Source: an uncultured Bacteroidales bacterium
GTDB taxonomy: Bacteria > Bacteroidota > Bacteroidia > Bacteroidales > UBA3663
NCBI GenBank assembly: GCA_937899265.1
Contig: CALBPV010000136.1
Location: 1 to 12,067 of the forward strand
Length of the DNA: 12,067 nt
Direction: 5' to 3'
In this document: positions 1 to 7,175 of the stretch, piece by piece
How positions within the stretch are numbered: the stretch's first letter is position 1
Layout of the letters: every line of letters starts with the position of its first letter
Notes under the pieces: generated by a model
Seen by the model: only the letters and a program-made list of their open reading frames with translations
What the model was told of the DNA's origin: nothing
The model's database searches: none
Translations under genes and position numbers: made by a program

Positions 1-154
1 CCCGAAGGCGAGGGAGCTGCAAATCCGTCCGAGCGGAGAAGATTTCAGTTATTTGACCCCGTCGGGGTCATTCGATGGCGATGCACATCTGCTGTGCCGG
101 ATTGAAATGCGCTGTTGCCATAACGATTTGGGGTTGAATAAAATTCAAAATGCC
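1..154. other. Left-edge stretch without a convincing gene
   Basis: I see no gene I would defend here. One forward frame is open from the left edge through this stretch and on into the 3' part of the lipoprotein gene on the opposite strand, but its translation has no recognisable motif and no good start. The stretch contains two inverted repeats: a G/C-rich one at 54-70 (listed separately) and an A/T-rich one at 134-148, with arms TTGAAT and ATTCAA around AAA, just downstream of the lipoprotein stop. It is best read as the 3' flank of the leftward operon. Confidence 0.5.
54..70 (-). terminator. Possible weak hairpin downstream of the leftward operon
   Basis: The arms TGACCCCG (54-61) and CGGGGTCA (63-70) are perfect complements separated by one base. 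The hairpin lies about 85 bases past the stop codon of the LruC lipoprotein gene, the last gene of the leftward operon visible here. In the leftward direction it is followed by AATAACTGAAATC, not a clean T run, so intrinsic termination would be weak. It could instead be an RNA 3'-end stabilising structure or an incidental palindrome. Confidence 0.35.
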
Positions 155-1825
155 TCAAAGCTGGTCGTCGCCGGCGAGGAAGGAGAGGGCTTCGGCCTTG
201 GTGTTGAGGGTGGACCAGAGTGTGGTGTACCACGTGCTGTAACCGTCCGGAACGGCAGCCCAACGCACCACTTGGGGATAGGGCACGTCTATCGAGGTGC
301 CTTCGAGCGACCAATTCCAACGGGGTGAGGCGATGAGGAACACGTTGGTGTTGCTCCCTGCGCTGGGCAGTGTGTAAGAACGTACGGATTCGGAACCCAC
401 TTTGAGGTTGAACTGTATGTCCTGCAGGTTTTGCGACATCAGATAGTCTGAGGCCACACTCACCGTCGTGGTGTCGAATTGGGTGACCGTGATGGAGGTT
501 GTGTTCACGGTCTCGGTGGTGTCGGTGCCCAGCAAAGCGTGGAGCTCGGCCTGCCGCACCGAACCGCATGCGGCAAGGTTGATTTCACATCCCTTCTCCC
601 CCACAGCCACAGGCACGATGTGGAGTTGGGTTCTTCCGGCCACATGGTGCACTCTCACAATGGCATCGTTGAAGTCGAAGTCGGTTTCTTCGGTGGTGAG
701 CGGAGCTTCGAAGGCGTATGTCACACCATATTCATTATAAGAGGAGGGTGAGTTCTCGAAGTCAATCACAACGCCCCCGTAAAGTCCGAAGGCAAAATCG
801 TCGTAGCCTCGGGTGCGCGTTCCGTTGATGGACGCATTCGACCCCGTATCGTCGAAACGGACGATGGTGTGGCCGTTCACCTCCATTACGCCTGCCGCCG
901 GACGTCCGTTGCTGTTATAGTTGGCATTCGATGCCAGTACCCTTCCGGAGGTGCTCACCGTGTAGAAAAGCACATGATAGCCGGCCGGCACGCCGCGCAG
1001 GATGTAGGGCTTGGTGCGATACGGCTGGGTCGATGAGCCGGTGGCCCACACTACGGTTTCGCTCGAAGCGTAGAGCTCCGTGCCCGAGATTGTACCGTCG
1101 CCGATGGCCGATTCCACCGTTTCCAGCGTCGTGCCCGTAGGGTTATAGGCATAGTAATAGAGCGTGCGGCGGCTCTCGGTCGAGTTGCCGAAAGGAATCA
1201 GGTAGATGTCGCTGCCCCGGCTCATATACTCGAACGAGGTACACAGTCCGTTGCTTCGGTTGAAGTTGCTGAGGAACTGCGAATAGGTCGTGGCGGAATG
1301 GTTGTAGTAGCTCGACGTGAAGGGGTAGAAGGAGGTGGAGGCAGGTGTCAGCAGACTGATGCCGGCGGACATATACGACTGGACGGGTTTCAGGCGGATG
1401 GATTTCGAGTTGCCCATTTCCACCGGAATGACCACGCGGACACCGTCGCTCTGCACCAGTCCCACATACACATATTCCAACCCCTTCGGGGCATCGAAGA
1501 CGAGGGTGGCTGCGCTGCCGGTATTGATGGTTCCTTCGTACATCATGAAACAGTCCGAACGGGAACCTGTGGGGTCGGACGTGAAGACTTGTGCGCCTAC
1601 GGTGGCATCGGGCGAAAGTACGGTCACTTTCACCGAGTCGGTATTTACCGTGCTCCAGATGTTATCGCTGCTTACTTTGGGAAACAGTTCTGCGAACGAG
1701 CGGCTATAGACTTGGTCGGCCGTACCGTAGTATTTCGAATTCCAGTCGAAGGTATCCACCGTATCGCAGCCCGAAATCAGGGCTACAAGAACAGCTGCCT
1801 GAGCTGCAATTTTTGTAATTTTCAT
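155..1825 (-). CDS. LruC-domain-containing surface lipoprotein
   Basis: Predicted 556-residue exported lipoprotein. The first 20 residues form a signal peptide (two lysines, a hydrophobic stretch) ending in a lipobox-like ISGC, with Cys20 as the acylation site; the following DTVD is acidic, as is often seen in Bacteroidetes lipoproteins sent to the surface. The body is rich in Ser, Thr, Tyr and Asn. The recognisable part is C-terminal: the run around 370-391 contains DFDFND (382-387), an acidic motif typical of LruC/DUF4842-type domains, and a later WNWSLEG..IDVPYP (503-517) fits the end of that domain. Function is unknown; such proteins are cell-surface, possibly Ca2+-binding or adhesion-related (family inference). 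The ATG at 1823-1825 is chosen because it gives the complete signal peptide. The gene begins 30 bases after the menA stop, so it is probably the third gene of the leftward operon. No promoter of its own is visible. Confidence 0.75.
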   Translation of the reverse strand: MKITKIAAQAAVLVALISGCDTVDTFDWNSKYYGTADQVYSRSFAELFPKVSSDNIWSTVNTDSVKVTVLSPDATVGAQVFTSDPTGSRSDCFMMYEGTINTGSAATLVFDAPKGLEYVYVGLVQSDGVRVVIPVEMGNSKSIRLKPVQSYMSAGISLLTPASTSFYPFTSSYYNHSATTYSQFLSNFNRSNGLCTSFEYMSRGSDIYLIPFGNSTESRRTLYYYAYNPTGTTLETVESAIGDGTISGTELYASSETVVWATGSSTQPYRTKPYILRGVPAGYHVLFYTVSTSGRVLASNANYNSNGRPAAGVMEVNGHTIVRFDDTGSNASINGTRTRGYDDFAFGLYGGVVIDFENSPSSYNEYGVTYAFEAPLTTEETDFDFNDAIVRVHHVAGRTQLHIVPVAVGEKGCEINLAACGSVRQAELHALLGTDTTETVNTTSITVTQFDTTTVSVASDYLMSQNLQDIQFNLKVGSESVRSYTLPSAGSNTNVFLIASPRWNWSLEGTSIDVPYPQVVRWAAVPDGYSTWYTTLWSTLNTKAEALSFLAGDDQL

Positions 1826-1855
1826 TGTTTCTTATATTGTTTTATCTGTTATCGT

Positions 1856-2773
1856 TCAAAAGCAAACCAGTGCAAGACTCAGCAGGACTCCGAGCAGGAA
1901 CATATTCCTCGACGTCTCGCCAAGGAGAACATTGAGTTCCCGTCCGCGCCGGATGTCACAGAGCCTGCGCCACGTGCGTATGTGGAGGGCCAGATATATC
2001 ACGATGCCGAAGAAGAAAGCCACTTCGGGCAAATGGCGACGTGCCGAAAGCCAGGCTCCGAGGAGCGTCACGAGGATGCCCACTGCCAGATAGCTCCACC
2101 GTCCGAAGGGTTCGCCCAAGCGCACCACCAGCGTCCGCTTGCCGCTCAGGCAATCCTGTTCGCGGTCGCGGTAGTTGTTGACCAAAAGCAGAGCGTCGAT
2201 GGCGGTGCCGGCCAAAGCGGAAACTATCAGCACATCGCCCGTGAGGGTAAACCCTTGAACGTAGTAGGTGCCGCAGACGGGCACAAACCCGAAGAACACC
2301 AACACCAGCACATCGCCCAGTCCCCAATAGGAGAACCACAGCGTGTAGAGGAAGGCAAAGACGACACAGGCCAGCCCCACAGCCACCATTTCCCAGCCTC
2401 CGAAGGCCATCCTGTCGGCAGAACGCACCGCCACGGGAAGTCCGAAGCAGAGACAGCTCAGGGCCAGCGTCACGAGGATGCCCCGCAACATGGCATCCGG
2501 TTTTATCCATCCCTGCGCACAGGCCCGCTCGGGACCGAGCCGGTCGGAACGGTCGCTGCCCTTGCGGAAGTCCCACCAGTCGTTGATGAAATTGGCCGCT
2601 GTCTGCATGCCGCAGGCAAAGAGGGCGCACAGCACCGCATTCACCGCGTCGAAACAGCCGTCAGCCCAGGCCAGTGCCGTAGCCAGCATCACGGGAATCA
2701 GCGCTCCCGTGAGCGTCTTGGGACGGGCGGCCAGCACCCAAGCCCGCACGGAACCTTCTTTCACCTCGCTCAT
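1856..2773 (-). CDS. menA: 1,4-dihydroxy-2-naphthoate polyprenyltransferase (MenA)
   Basis: Integral membrane UbiA-superfamily enzyme of 305 residues, the usual length. It joins a polyprenyl chain from polyprenyl diphosphate to 1,4-dihydroxy-2-naphthoate, giving demethylmenaquinone for anaerobic respiration. The first Asp-rich motif is NDWWDFRKGSD at 64-74 (Mg-diphosphate binding) and the second is NNYRDREQD at 199-207, followed by GKRTLVVRLG, which is characteristic of MenA. ARPKTLTGALIPV near the N-terminus (16-28) is also typical of MenA. The remainder is made of about eight or nine hydrophobic segments. Its ATG (2771-2773) overlaps the TGA of the upstream transporter gene as ATGA, which suggests translational coupling. 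The other menaquinone genes are not in the window, so this gene is separated from the rest of the pathway. The name is secure; a UbiA paralogue for another quinone is unlikely in this group. Confidence 0.92.
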   Translation of the reverse strand: MSEVKEGSVRAWVLAARPKTLTGALIPVMLATALAWADGCFDAVNAVLCALFACGMQTAANFINDWWDFRKGSDRSDRLGPERACAQGWIKPDAMLRGILVTLALSCLCFGLPVAVRSADRMAFGGWEMVAVGLACVVFAFLYTLWFSYWGLGDVLVLVFFGFVPVCGTYYVQGFTLTGDVLIVSALAGTAIDALLLVNNYRDREQDCLSGKRTLVVRLGEPFGRWSYLAVGILVTLLGAWLSARRHLPEVAFFFGIVIYLALHIRTWRRLCDIRRGRELNVLLGETSRNMFLLGVLLSLALVCF

Positions 2774-4452
2774 GACTGGAAGTGGCGCGACGACTGCTCG
2801 TCGAGGGCCTGTATGATATTAAGCACGAAGTCGCAGAGACGTTCGCACTCCGAAATGACGTCCATATATATCGTGCCGCTCTGATACGTGTAGTGCCCTT
2901 CCTGCACGTCGTTGATGTTCTGGTCGCGCAACTCGTTGCGGAGACTGTTCACCTCCTTCTCGATGGCTTCTGCCTGCTGCAGGTCTTCGGCCTGGAGGTC
3001 GTGTTTCTCCATCAGGTCCACCATGAGGTCGATGTCCCGTTGGGTGATTTCCAACATGCGGTCGATGTTGTCGCGCTGCTCGTCGGTGAAGATGATTTTG
3101 TTGTCGCGTTTGCGGGCCACTGCACGGGCAATATGGTAGCAGCTGTCGCCTATCGACTCCAGTTCATCGCATATCTTGAAGAGCGAGCGGATGCGTTCGC
3201 CGATGCGTTGCGAGATGGACGAGCGATCCAGGTTGTTGAGATACCTCACAATCTCGAGCTCGATGCGGTCGGTGATTTTTTCGTATTTCTCGATACGCGA
3301 GAAGGTGTGGCTGTGCTCCTCGCCGTCGATGGGCATGTGTATGAAGTCGCGTGTGATGCCGAACATTTTCTGACACCTTTTTCCGAAGGTGACGCTCTCC
3401 TTGCGGGCTTCTTCGACCGATAGCTCGGCCGTCGAGAGAATGCCGCCCTGAATGAAGCGGAGGTGCAATTCTTCATCGTCCTCTTCGCGCACAGGGAAAA
3501 CATGCGTCAGCAGACGCTCGATGAGGGGGATGAACCCGATGAGCAGTGCGGCTGTGATGAGATTGAAGAGGGAGTGATAGCAGGCGCAGGCAAACGACAG
3601 CTCGGTGGGACTCATGCTCTCGGTGAGCCAGTCGCTCACGGGATAGACCAACGGGAGAGCCCATACCAGACCCAGCACATTGAACCATAAGTGGGCTGCG
3701 GCGGCGCGTTTGCCGTTCACCGAAGTGTGCTTGGCCGCAAAAACGGCGGTCAGCGACGTGCCCACGTTGTCGCCCATCATCCAGCCCACCGCCAGCGGGA
3801 AACTAATCCAGCCGGCGGCACAGAAAGCCATAGCACAAAGTATCGTGGCCGACGACGACTGCAGCGCGATGGTGCAGCCCAGACCCACAACGAAGGTGAC
3901 AAGTACGCCTCCATAGCCCCATGAGTCCAGCATCCGCGTGAATTCCCACAGGGCGGACTGCGGGTCGGCGGCAGGCACCATGCCGATGAAGGTCGTGAAT
4001 CCCAATATCATGATGGCGGCTCCCATGAGGATTTCGCCCCAGGGTTTGTGCGTGATTTTCGACGAGTAAATGAACGGCAGGGCGGCCACCACCAGCGGGA
4101 TGGCAAAGATGCCGACGGGGTACGCGTACCCGAAGAGAGCCAGAAGCCAGGCCGTGACCGTGGTTCCCACGTTGGCTCCCATAATGACCGCAATGGACTG
4201 GGCCACCGTCAGCAGACCCGCATTCACCATACCCACCGTCATCAACGTCGTGGCCGAGGACGACTGGATGAGTGCCGTCGTCCATATACCCAGCCCGAAA
4301 CAGGGCAGCGCCTGGGGCTTGATGTCGCGCAGGGAAGAACGGATGCGCGAACCCGTAACTTTCAGCACCCCCTGGCTCATGACCCTCAGACCGTAGAGGA
4401 AAAGCGCGATGCCTCCGGCGAAGCTTAATATCAGCAATACAATCTGTCCCAC
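2770..4452 (-). CDS. Na+/phosphate cotransporter family protein with PhoU-like C-terminal domain
   Basis: 560-residue inner-membrane transporter of the Na/Pi-cotransporter family (NptA-like, PF02690 type). The membrane part (about 1-315) has the inverted repeat expected of the family: QSSSATT at 63-69 with GANVGTT at 92-98 in the first half, and QSSSAT at 198-203 with GDNVGTS at 227-233 in the second. These QSSS motifs form the substrate and sodium site in characterised relatives. Residues about 340-555 are a helical cytosolic PhoU-like domain, including ELESIGD (430-436). The likely role is sodium-driven phosphate movement, with the PhoU-like part regulatory (family knowledge). The start is GTG at 4450-4452: there is no in-frame ATG close upstream, the first downstream in-frame ATG (codon 25) would cut the first membrane helix, and the MGQIVLL start fits relatives. 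First gene of the leftward operon, with its TGA overlapping the menA ATG. A possible -7 element lies at 4520-4527. Confidence 0.9.
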   Translation of the reverse strand: MGQIVLLILSFAGGIALFLYGLRVMSQGVLKVTGSRIRSSLRDIKPQALPCFGLGIWTTALIQSSSATTLMTVGMVNAGLLTVAQSIAVIMGANVGTTVTAWLLALFGYAYPVGIFAIPLVVAALPFIYSSKITHKPWGEILMGAAIMILGFTTFIGMVPAADPQSALWEFTRMLDSWGYGGVLVTFVVGLGCTIALQSSSATILCAMAFCAAGWISFPLAVGWMMGDNVGTSLTAVFAAKHTSVNGKRAAAAHLWFNVLGLVWALPLVYPVSDWLTESMSPTELSFACACYHSLFNLITAALLIGFIPLIERLLTHVFPVREEDDEELHLRFIQGGILSTAELSVEEARKESVTFGKRCQKMFGITRDFIHMPIDGEEHSHTFSRIEKYEKITDRIELEIVRYLNNLDRSSISQRIGERIRSLFKICDELESIGDSCYHIARAVARKRDNKIIFTDEQRDNIDRMLEITQRDIDLMVDLMEKHDLQAEDLQQAEAIEKEVNSLRNELRDQNINDVQEGHYTYQSGTIYMDVISECERLCDFVLNIIQALDEQSSRHFQS

Positions 4453-4519
4453 GTTCGTTGTAGCTTTTTGGTTGGTTGATGTGTGAGCGAACAGAGTCTT
4501 TCTGTCGGCTAATTCTTTG

Positions 4520-4527
4520 CAAAAATA
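4520..4527 (-). promoter_or_regulatory. Candidate Bacteroides-type -7 element for the transporter-menA operon
   Basis: On the minus strand this reads TATTTTTG and matches the Bacteroidetes consensus TAnnTTTG. It lies about 68 bases upstream of the transporter GTG start, giving a leader of roughly 60 bases. I see no matching TTTG -33 element at the expected distance, and the region is A/T-rich, so chance is a real possibility. Confidence 0.4.
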
Positions 4528-4596
4528 GCGTTTTTTATTTAAATATAGGTATTAAGAGGACTAAAATTTTCATAAATCGTGCGTTTTTATGGTTTA

Positions 4597-4630
4597 TTGT
4601 GCCGGAATTTCCGGATTTTCACTATCTTTG
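4597..4630 (+). promoter_or_regulatory. Promoter of the nucleoside kinase gene, with a palindrome in the spacer
   Basis: TATCTTTG at 4623-4630 is a full match to the Bacteroidetes -7 element TAnnTTTG. An ATTG ending at 4599 could serve as the -33 element, although its 23-base spacing is slightly longer than usual. Between them lies a perfect palindrome, CCGGAA-T-TTCCGG (4602-4614). Transcription would begin near 4637, leaving a leader of about 14 bases before the ATG at 4651. This promoter also decides the start codon: an upstream in-frame ATG at 4579 would lie outside the transcript. Confidence 0.75.
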
Positions 4631-4650
4631 TAGCAAAATTCAACACAATT

Positions 4651-6309
4651 ATGAAGACAAAAATATTCTGTACCAACAACCGTCAGTACTATACCGTCGA
4701 GAAGGGGACCACCCTGCGGCAGCTCTATGAGCAGATGTCCTGGCGCCTCGACTACCCCATGTTGGGGGCCAAGGTGAATGCCCAAACCGTCAACCACGAC
4801 TATGAGTTCTACAGCCCGCGCGATGTGACCTTTTTCGACATCACCTCCGAGTCCGGCTTCCGCATGTACGGCCGCTCGCTCCGATTTATGCTCTGTGCCG
4901 CCGTCCACGACCTGTTCCGGGGATGCAAGGTCAGCTTCGAGTTCTCGCGTTCCCACTGCGGCTTTGCCCGCCTCAGCGATTGGCCGGACAGCATTCCCGA
5001 CGAGGCCATTGCCCGAATCAAGGGGCGCATGAAGGAATTGGTGCGCATGGACCTTCCCTTCGTGCGCAATGTCATCCATGCCTCCGAGTTGGCCAAGATG
5101 ATGCGCCAGCGCGGCTCCATCGACAAGGCGGAGCTCTACGAGACCTCGGGCATGCTCTACGAAGACTATTTCGAGATGGACGACTACATCGACTCCTACT
5201 GTGCTTCGACTGTCTCCACCACAGGCTTGGTGTCCTTCTTCGATGTCGTGGCCCATGAGGACGGCCTCTTGCTGGTCTTGCCCCGGCGCACCAGCCCCAC
5301 AGAGCTGATACCCGTTCACCAACAGCCCAAGATGATGCGCGAACTCAAGGAACGCATCAACTTCCTCAACCGCCTCGGCATCCGCAACGTGGGAACCCTC
5401 AACCAGCTCTCCACTTCGTCCATGGCGGGCAACGTCATTCGTGTCTCGGAGGCCATTCTCGAAAACCGCATTGCCGACATTGCCCGGGAGATAGCCTCCC
5501 GCCCTGCCGTCAAGGTCGTCCTCATTGCAGGTCCCTCCTCTTCGGGCAAGACCTCCACATCCAAACGCCTCTCGATTCAGCTGGCGGCCCATCTACGCCA
5601 ACCCATCCCCATCTCGCTCGACAACTGGTTTGTCAATCGCGAAGATACGCCTCTCGACGAAAAGGGAGAGTACGACTACGAGTCGCTCTACGCCCTCGAC
5701 CTCAAACAGCTCAATCAGGACTTGGCCGACCTCCTGGCCGGCAAGGAGATTCAGTTGCCCACCTACAACTTCGGGACGGGCAGTCGCGAGTATCGGGGCA
5801 AAACGCTACGTCTCCAGCCCGAGAACATGCTCGTCATCGAGGGAATACACGGTCTCAACCCCGAACTCACGGCCATGATTCCCGACGAATCCAAGTTCCG
5901 CATCTACGCCTCCGCGCTCACGTCCATCAGCCTCGACAGCCACAACTACATCTCCTCCCACGACAATCGCCTCCTGCGACGCATCACACGCGACTACCAC
6001 TTCCGGGGAGCTTCGGCTCAGGACACCATCCGTCGCTGGCCCTCCGTGCGCAAGGGCGAGGAACGGTGGATTTTCCCCTTCCAGGAGGATGCCGACGCCA
6101 TTCTCAACACTGCGATGATTTACGAGATAGCGGCCATCAAGCCCCACATCATCGAGATTCTGCGCGATGTGCCCCACGACTGTCCCGAGGCCGACGAGGC
6201 CCAGCGCCTGCTCCACCTCCTCGACTACTTCCGTCCCATCAAGGACGACGAGATTCCCAGCCAGTCGCTCCTCCGCGAGTTCATCGGCGGCAGCGTCTTC
6301 GAGCTGTGA
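4651..6309 (+). CDS. Uridine kinase-like nucleoside kinase with TGS/ThrRS-like N-terminal half
   Basis: 552-residue cytoplasmic protein of a Bacteroidetes-typical architecture. The C-terminal half (about 285-550) is a phosphoribulokinase/uridine kinase domain: Walker A GPSSSGKTS at 294-302, the nucleoside-site-like ISLDNWF (321-327), PTYNF (370-374), and VIEGIHGL (395-402) as the Walker B-like strand. It would phosphorylate uridine/cytidine or a related substrate with ATP or GTP in pyrimidine salvage; the exact substrate cannot be read from sequence. Residues 1-about 60 resemble a TGS domain, and about 60-230 resemble the second additional domain of threonyl-tRNA synthetase, although the zinc-site residues look poorly kept. 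The start at 4651 is preferred over an in-frame ATG at 4579 because the promoter -7 element lies between them. The gene is monocistronic: its own promoter lies upstream and a hairpin terminator starts 57 bases after the stop. Confidence 0.88.
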   Translation: MKTKIFCTNNRQYYTVEKGTTLRQLYEQMSWRLDYPMLGAKVNAQTVNHDYEFYSPRDVTFFDITSESGFRMYGRSLRFMLCAAVHDLFRGCKVSFEFSRSHCGFARLSDWPDSIPDEAIARIKGRMKELVRMDLPFVRNVIHASELAKMMRQRGSIDKAELYETSGMLYEDYFEMDDYIDSYCASTVSTTGLVSFFDVVAHEDGLLLVLPRRTSPTELIPVHQQPKMMRELKERINFLNRLGIRNVGTLNQLSTSSMAGNVIRVSEAILENRIADIAREIASRPAVKVVLIAGPSSSGKTSTSKRLSIQLAAHLRQPIPISLDNWFVNREDTPLDEKGEYDYESLYALDLKQLNQDLADLLAGKEIQLPTYNFGTGSREYRGKTLRLQPENMLVIEGIHGLNPELTAMIPDESKFRIYASALTSISLDSHNYISSHDNRLLRRITRDYHFRGASAQDTIRRWPSVRKGEERWIFPFQEDADAILNTAMIYEIAAIKPHIIEILRDVPHDCPEADEAQRLLHLLDYFRPIKDDEIPSQSLLREFIGGSVFEL

Positions 6310-6366
6310 CGGAAACGTGTCCACGGGACAGACGTTCCGGACGGTCCTTCTCCCCACGTCAATAAA

Positions 6367-6405
6367 ATACCCCGCGATGCTCGGCACCTCGGGGTATGTT
6401 TTTTT
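6367..6405 (+). terminator. Rho-independent terminator after the nucleoside kinase, between convergent genes
   Basis: Arms ATACCCCG (6367-6374) and CGGGGTAT (6390-6397) are perfect 8-base complements around a partly paired 15-base loop, followed by a run of seven T (6399-6405). It lies 57 bases after the kinase stop codon. Leftward, the stem is followed by only four T, so it would act mainly on rightward transcripts but may also help end the leftward OmpA transcript, whose stop codon lies at 6422. Confidence 0.88.
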
Positions 6406-6421
6406 GAGGGGGGAATCCTTA

Positions 6422-7129
6422 TCAGAGATTGCCTGCCTCGGCTTGCTTTACCATAGCCTCCGTAGCGAGGATGAACACCTCCACACGGCGGTTCTGTGCA
6501 CGACCCTCGGCGGTCTCGTTGCTGGCAACGGGGTCTTTATAGGAAAGACCGGCTTCGGCAATACGCGAGCTGGCAATGCCCTTGTCGCGAAGGTAGTTGC
6601 CTACCGACTGGGCACGCTGCAGAGAAAGCTTCTCGTTCACGGCATCCGTACCCGTATTGTCGGTGTGACCCTTGATGGCGATGGCGGTGTTCACCATGTC
6701 GCTGGTGCTCATCGTGGCGGCAAACTCCGAGAGGGCGGTCTTGGCAGATGCGCTCAGGTCAGACTTGTTCGTGGCAAAAAGGATACCGCTCGAGAAAGTC
6801 ACCTTGATGGCCGTCAGACCGTTGGCATCGGTGAAGGTTTCCACGTTGGCGTTGGCCTGCTGGGCTGCAAGCTCGGCTGCCTTCTTGTCCATGTGACGGC
6901 CAATCAATGCGCCCGTGCCTGCACCTACGGCCGTACCGATGGCAGCACCGATGGCGGCACCTTTGCCCTTGTCGGACTTACCCGAGACAAGCATACCGAT
7001 GATGGCACCTACGGCGGCACCCGAACCTCCGCCGATGGTTGTACCCTTGGCGGTATTGTTCCATGAACTGCATGCGGTCATAAACACAAGCACACAAAGT
7101 GTCAGAAATGACAAAAATACTTTCTTCAT
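6422..7129 (-). CDS. OmpA-family lipoprotein with glycine-zipper domain
   Basis: 235-residue predicted outer-membrane lipoprotein that would tether the membrane to peptidoglycan. Residues 1-20 are a lipoprotein signal peptide ending in FMTAC, with Cys20 acylated. Residues 31-79 are a glycine zipper made of GGGSGAAVGAIIG- and GAAIGAAIGTAVGAGTG-like helices with GxxxG spacing. Residues about 105-222 are an OmpA C-terminal domain: SSGILFATNKSDL (113-125), GHTDNTG (154-160, with the Asp that contacts diaminopimelate) and AQNRRVEVFI (211-220, with the matching Arg). This resembles the YiaD/Pal-like lipoproteins of Gram-negative bacteria. The gene lies 46 bases downstream of the secreted-protein gene on the same strand, with no TAnnTTTG element in the gap, so it is probably co-transcribed, although a separate weaker promoter cannot be excluded. 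The ATG at 7127-7129 gives a complete signal peptide. Confidence 0.9.
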   Translation of the reverse strand: MKKVFLSFLTLCVLVFMTACSSWNNTAKGTTIGGGSGAAVGAIIGMLVSGKSDKGKGAAIGAAIGTAVGAGTGALIGRHMDKKAAELAAQQANANVETFTDANGLTAIKVTFSSGILFATNKSDLSASAKTALSEFAATMSTSDMVNTAIAIKGHTDNTGTDAVNEKLSLQRAQSVGNYLRDKGIASSRIAEAGLSYKDPVASNETAEGRAQNRRVEVFILATEAMVKQAEAGNL

Positions 7130-7175
7130 TTTGGTTTCGTTTTAATTATGATGTTGTTTTTGAACTTTGATTCTC

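Noticed and set aside
134..148. TTGAAT-AAA-ATTCAA hairpin just past the lipoprotein stop as a terminator
   Set aside because: A weak A/T stem with no T run after it in the leftward direction; chance is likely in such sequence.
1298..2884. Long rightward open frame (528 codons) opposite the lipoprotein gene and menA
   Set aside because: It is antisense to menA, whose motifs are unmistakable, and its translation is His/Gly/Arg-rich with no recognisable motif. This is a GC-driven shadow frame.
4579..4650. Upstream in-frame ATG at 4579 as the start of the nucleoside kinase
   Set aside because: The -7 element TATCTTTG (4623-4630) lies downstream of this ATG, so it would not be transcribed; MKTKIFCTNN from 4651 fits the family start.
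4594..5592. Leftward open frame of 332 codons opposite the nucleoside kinase
   Set aside because: Shadow of the kinase codons; the kinase has promoter, start, motifs and terminator in the other direction.
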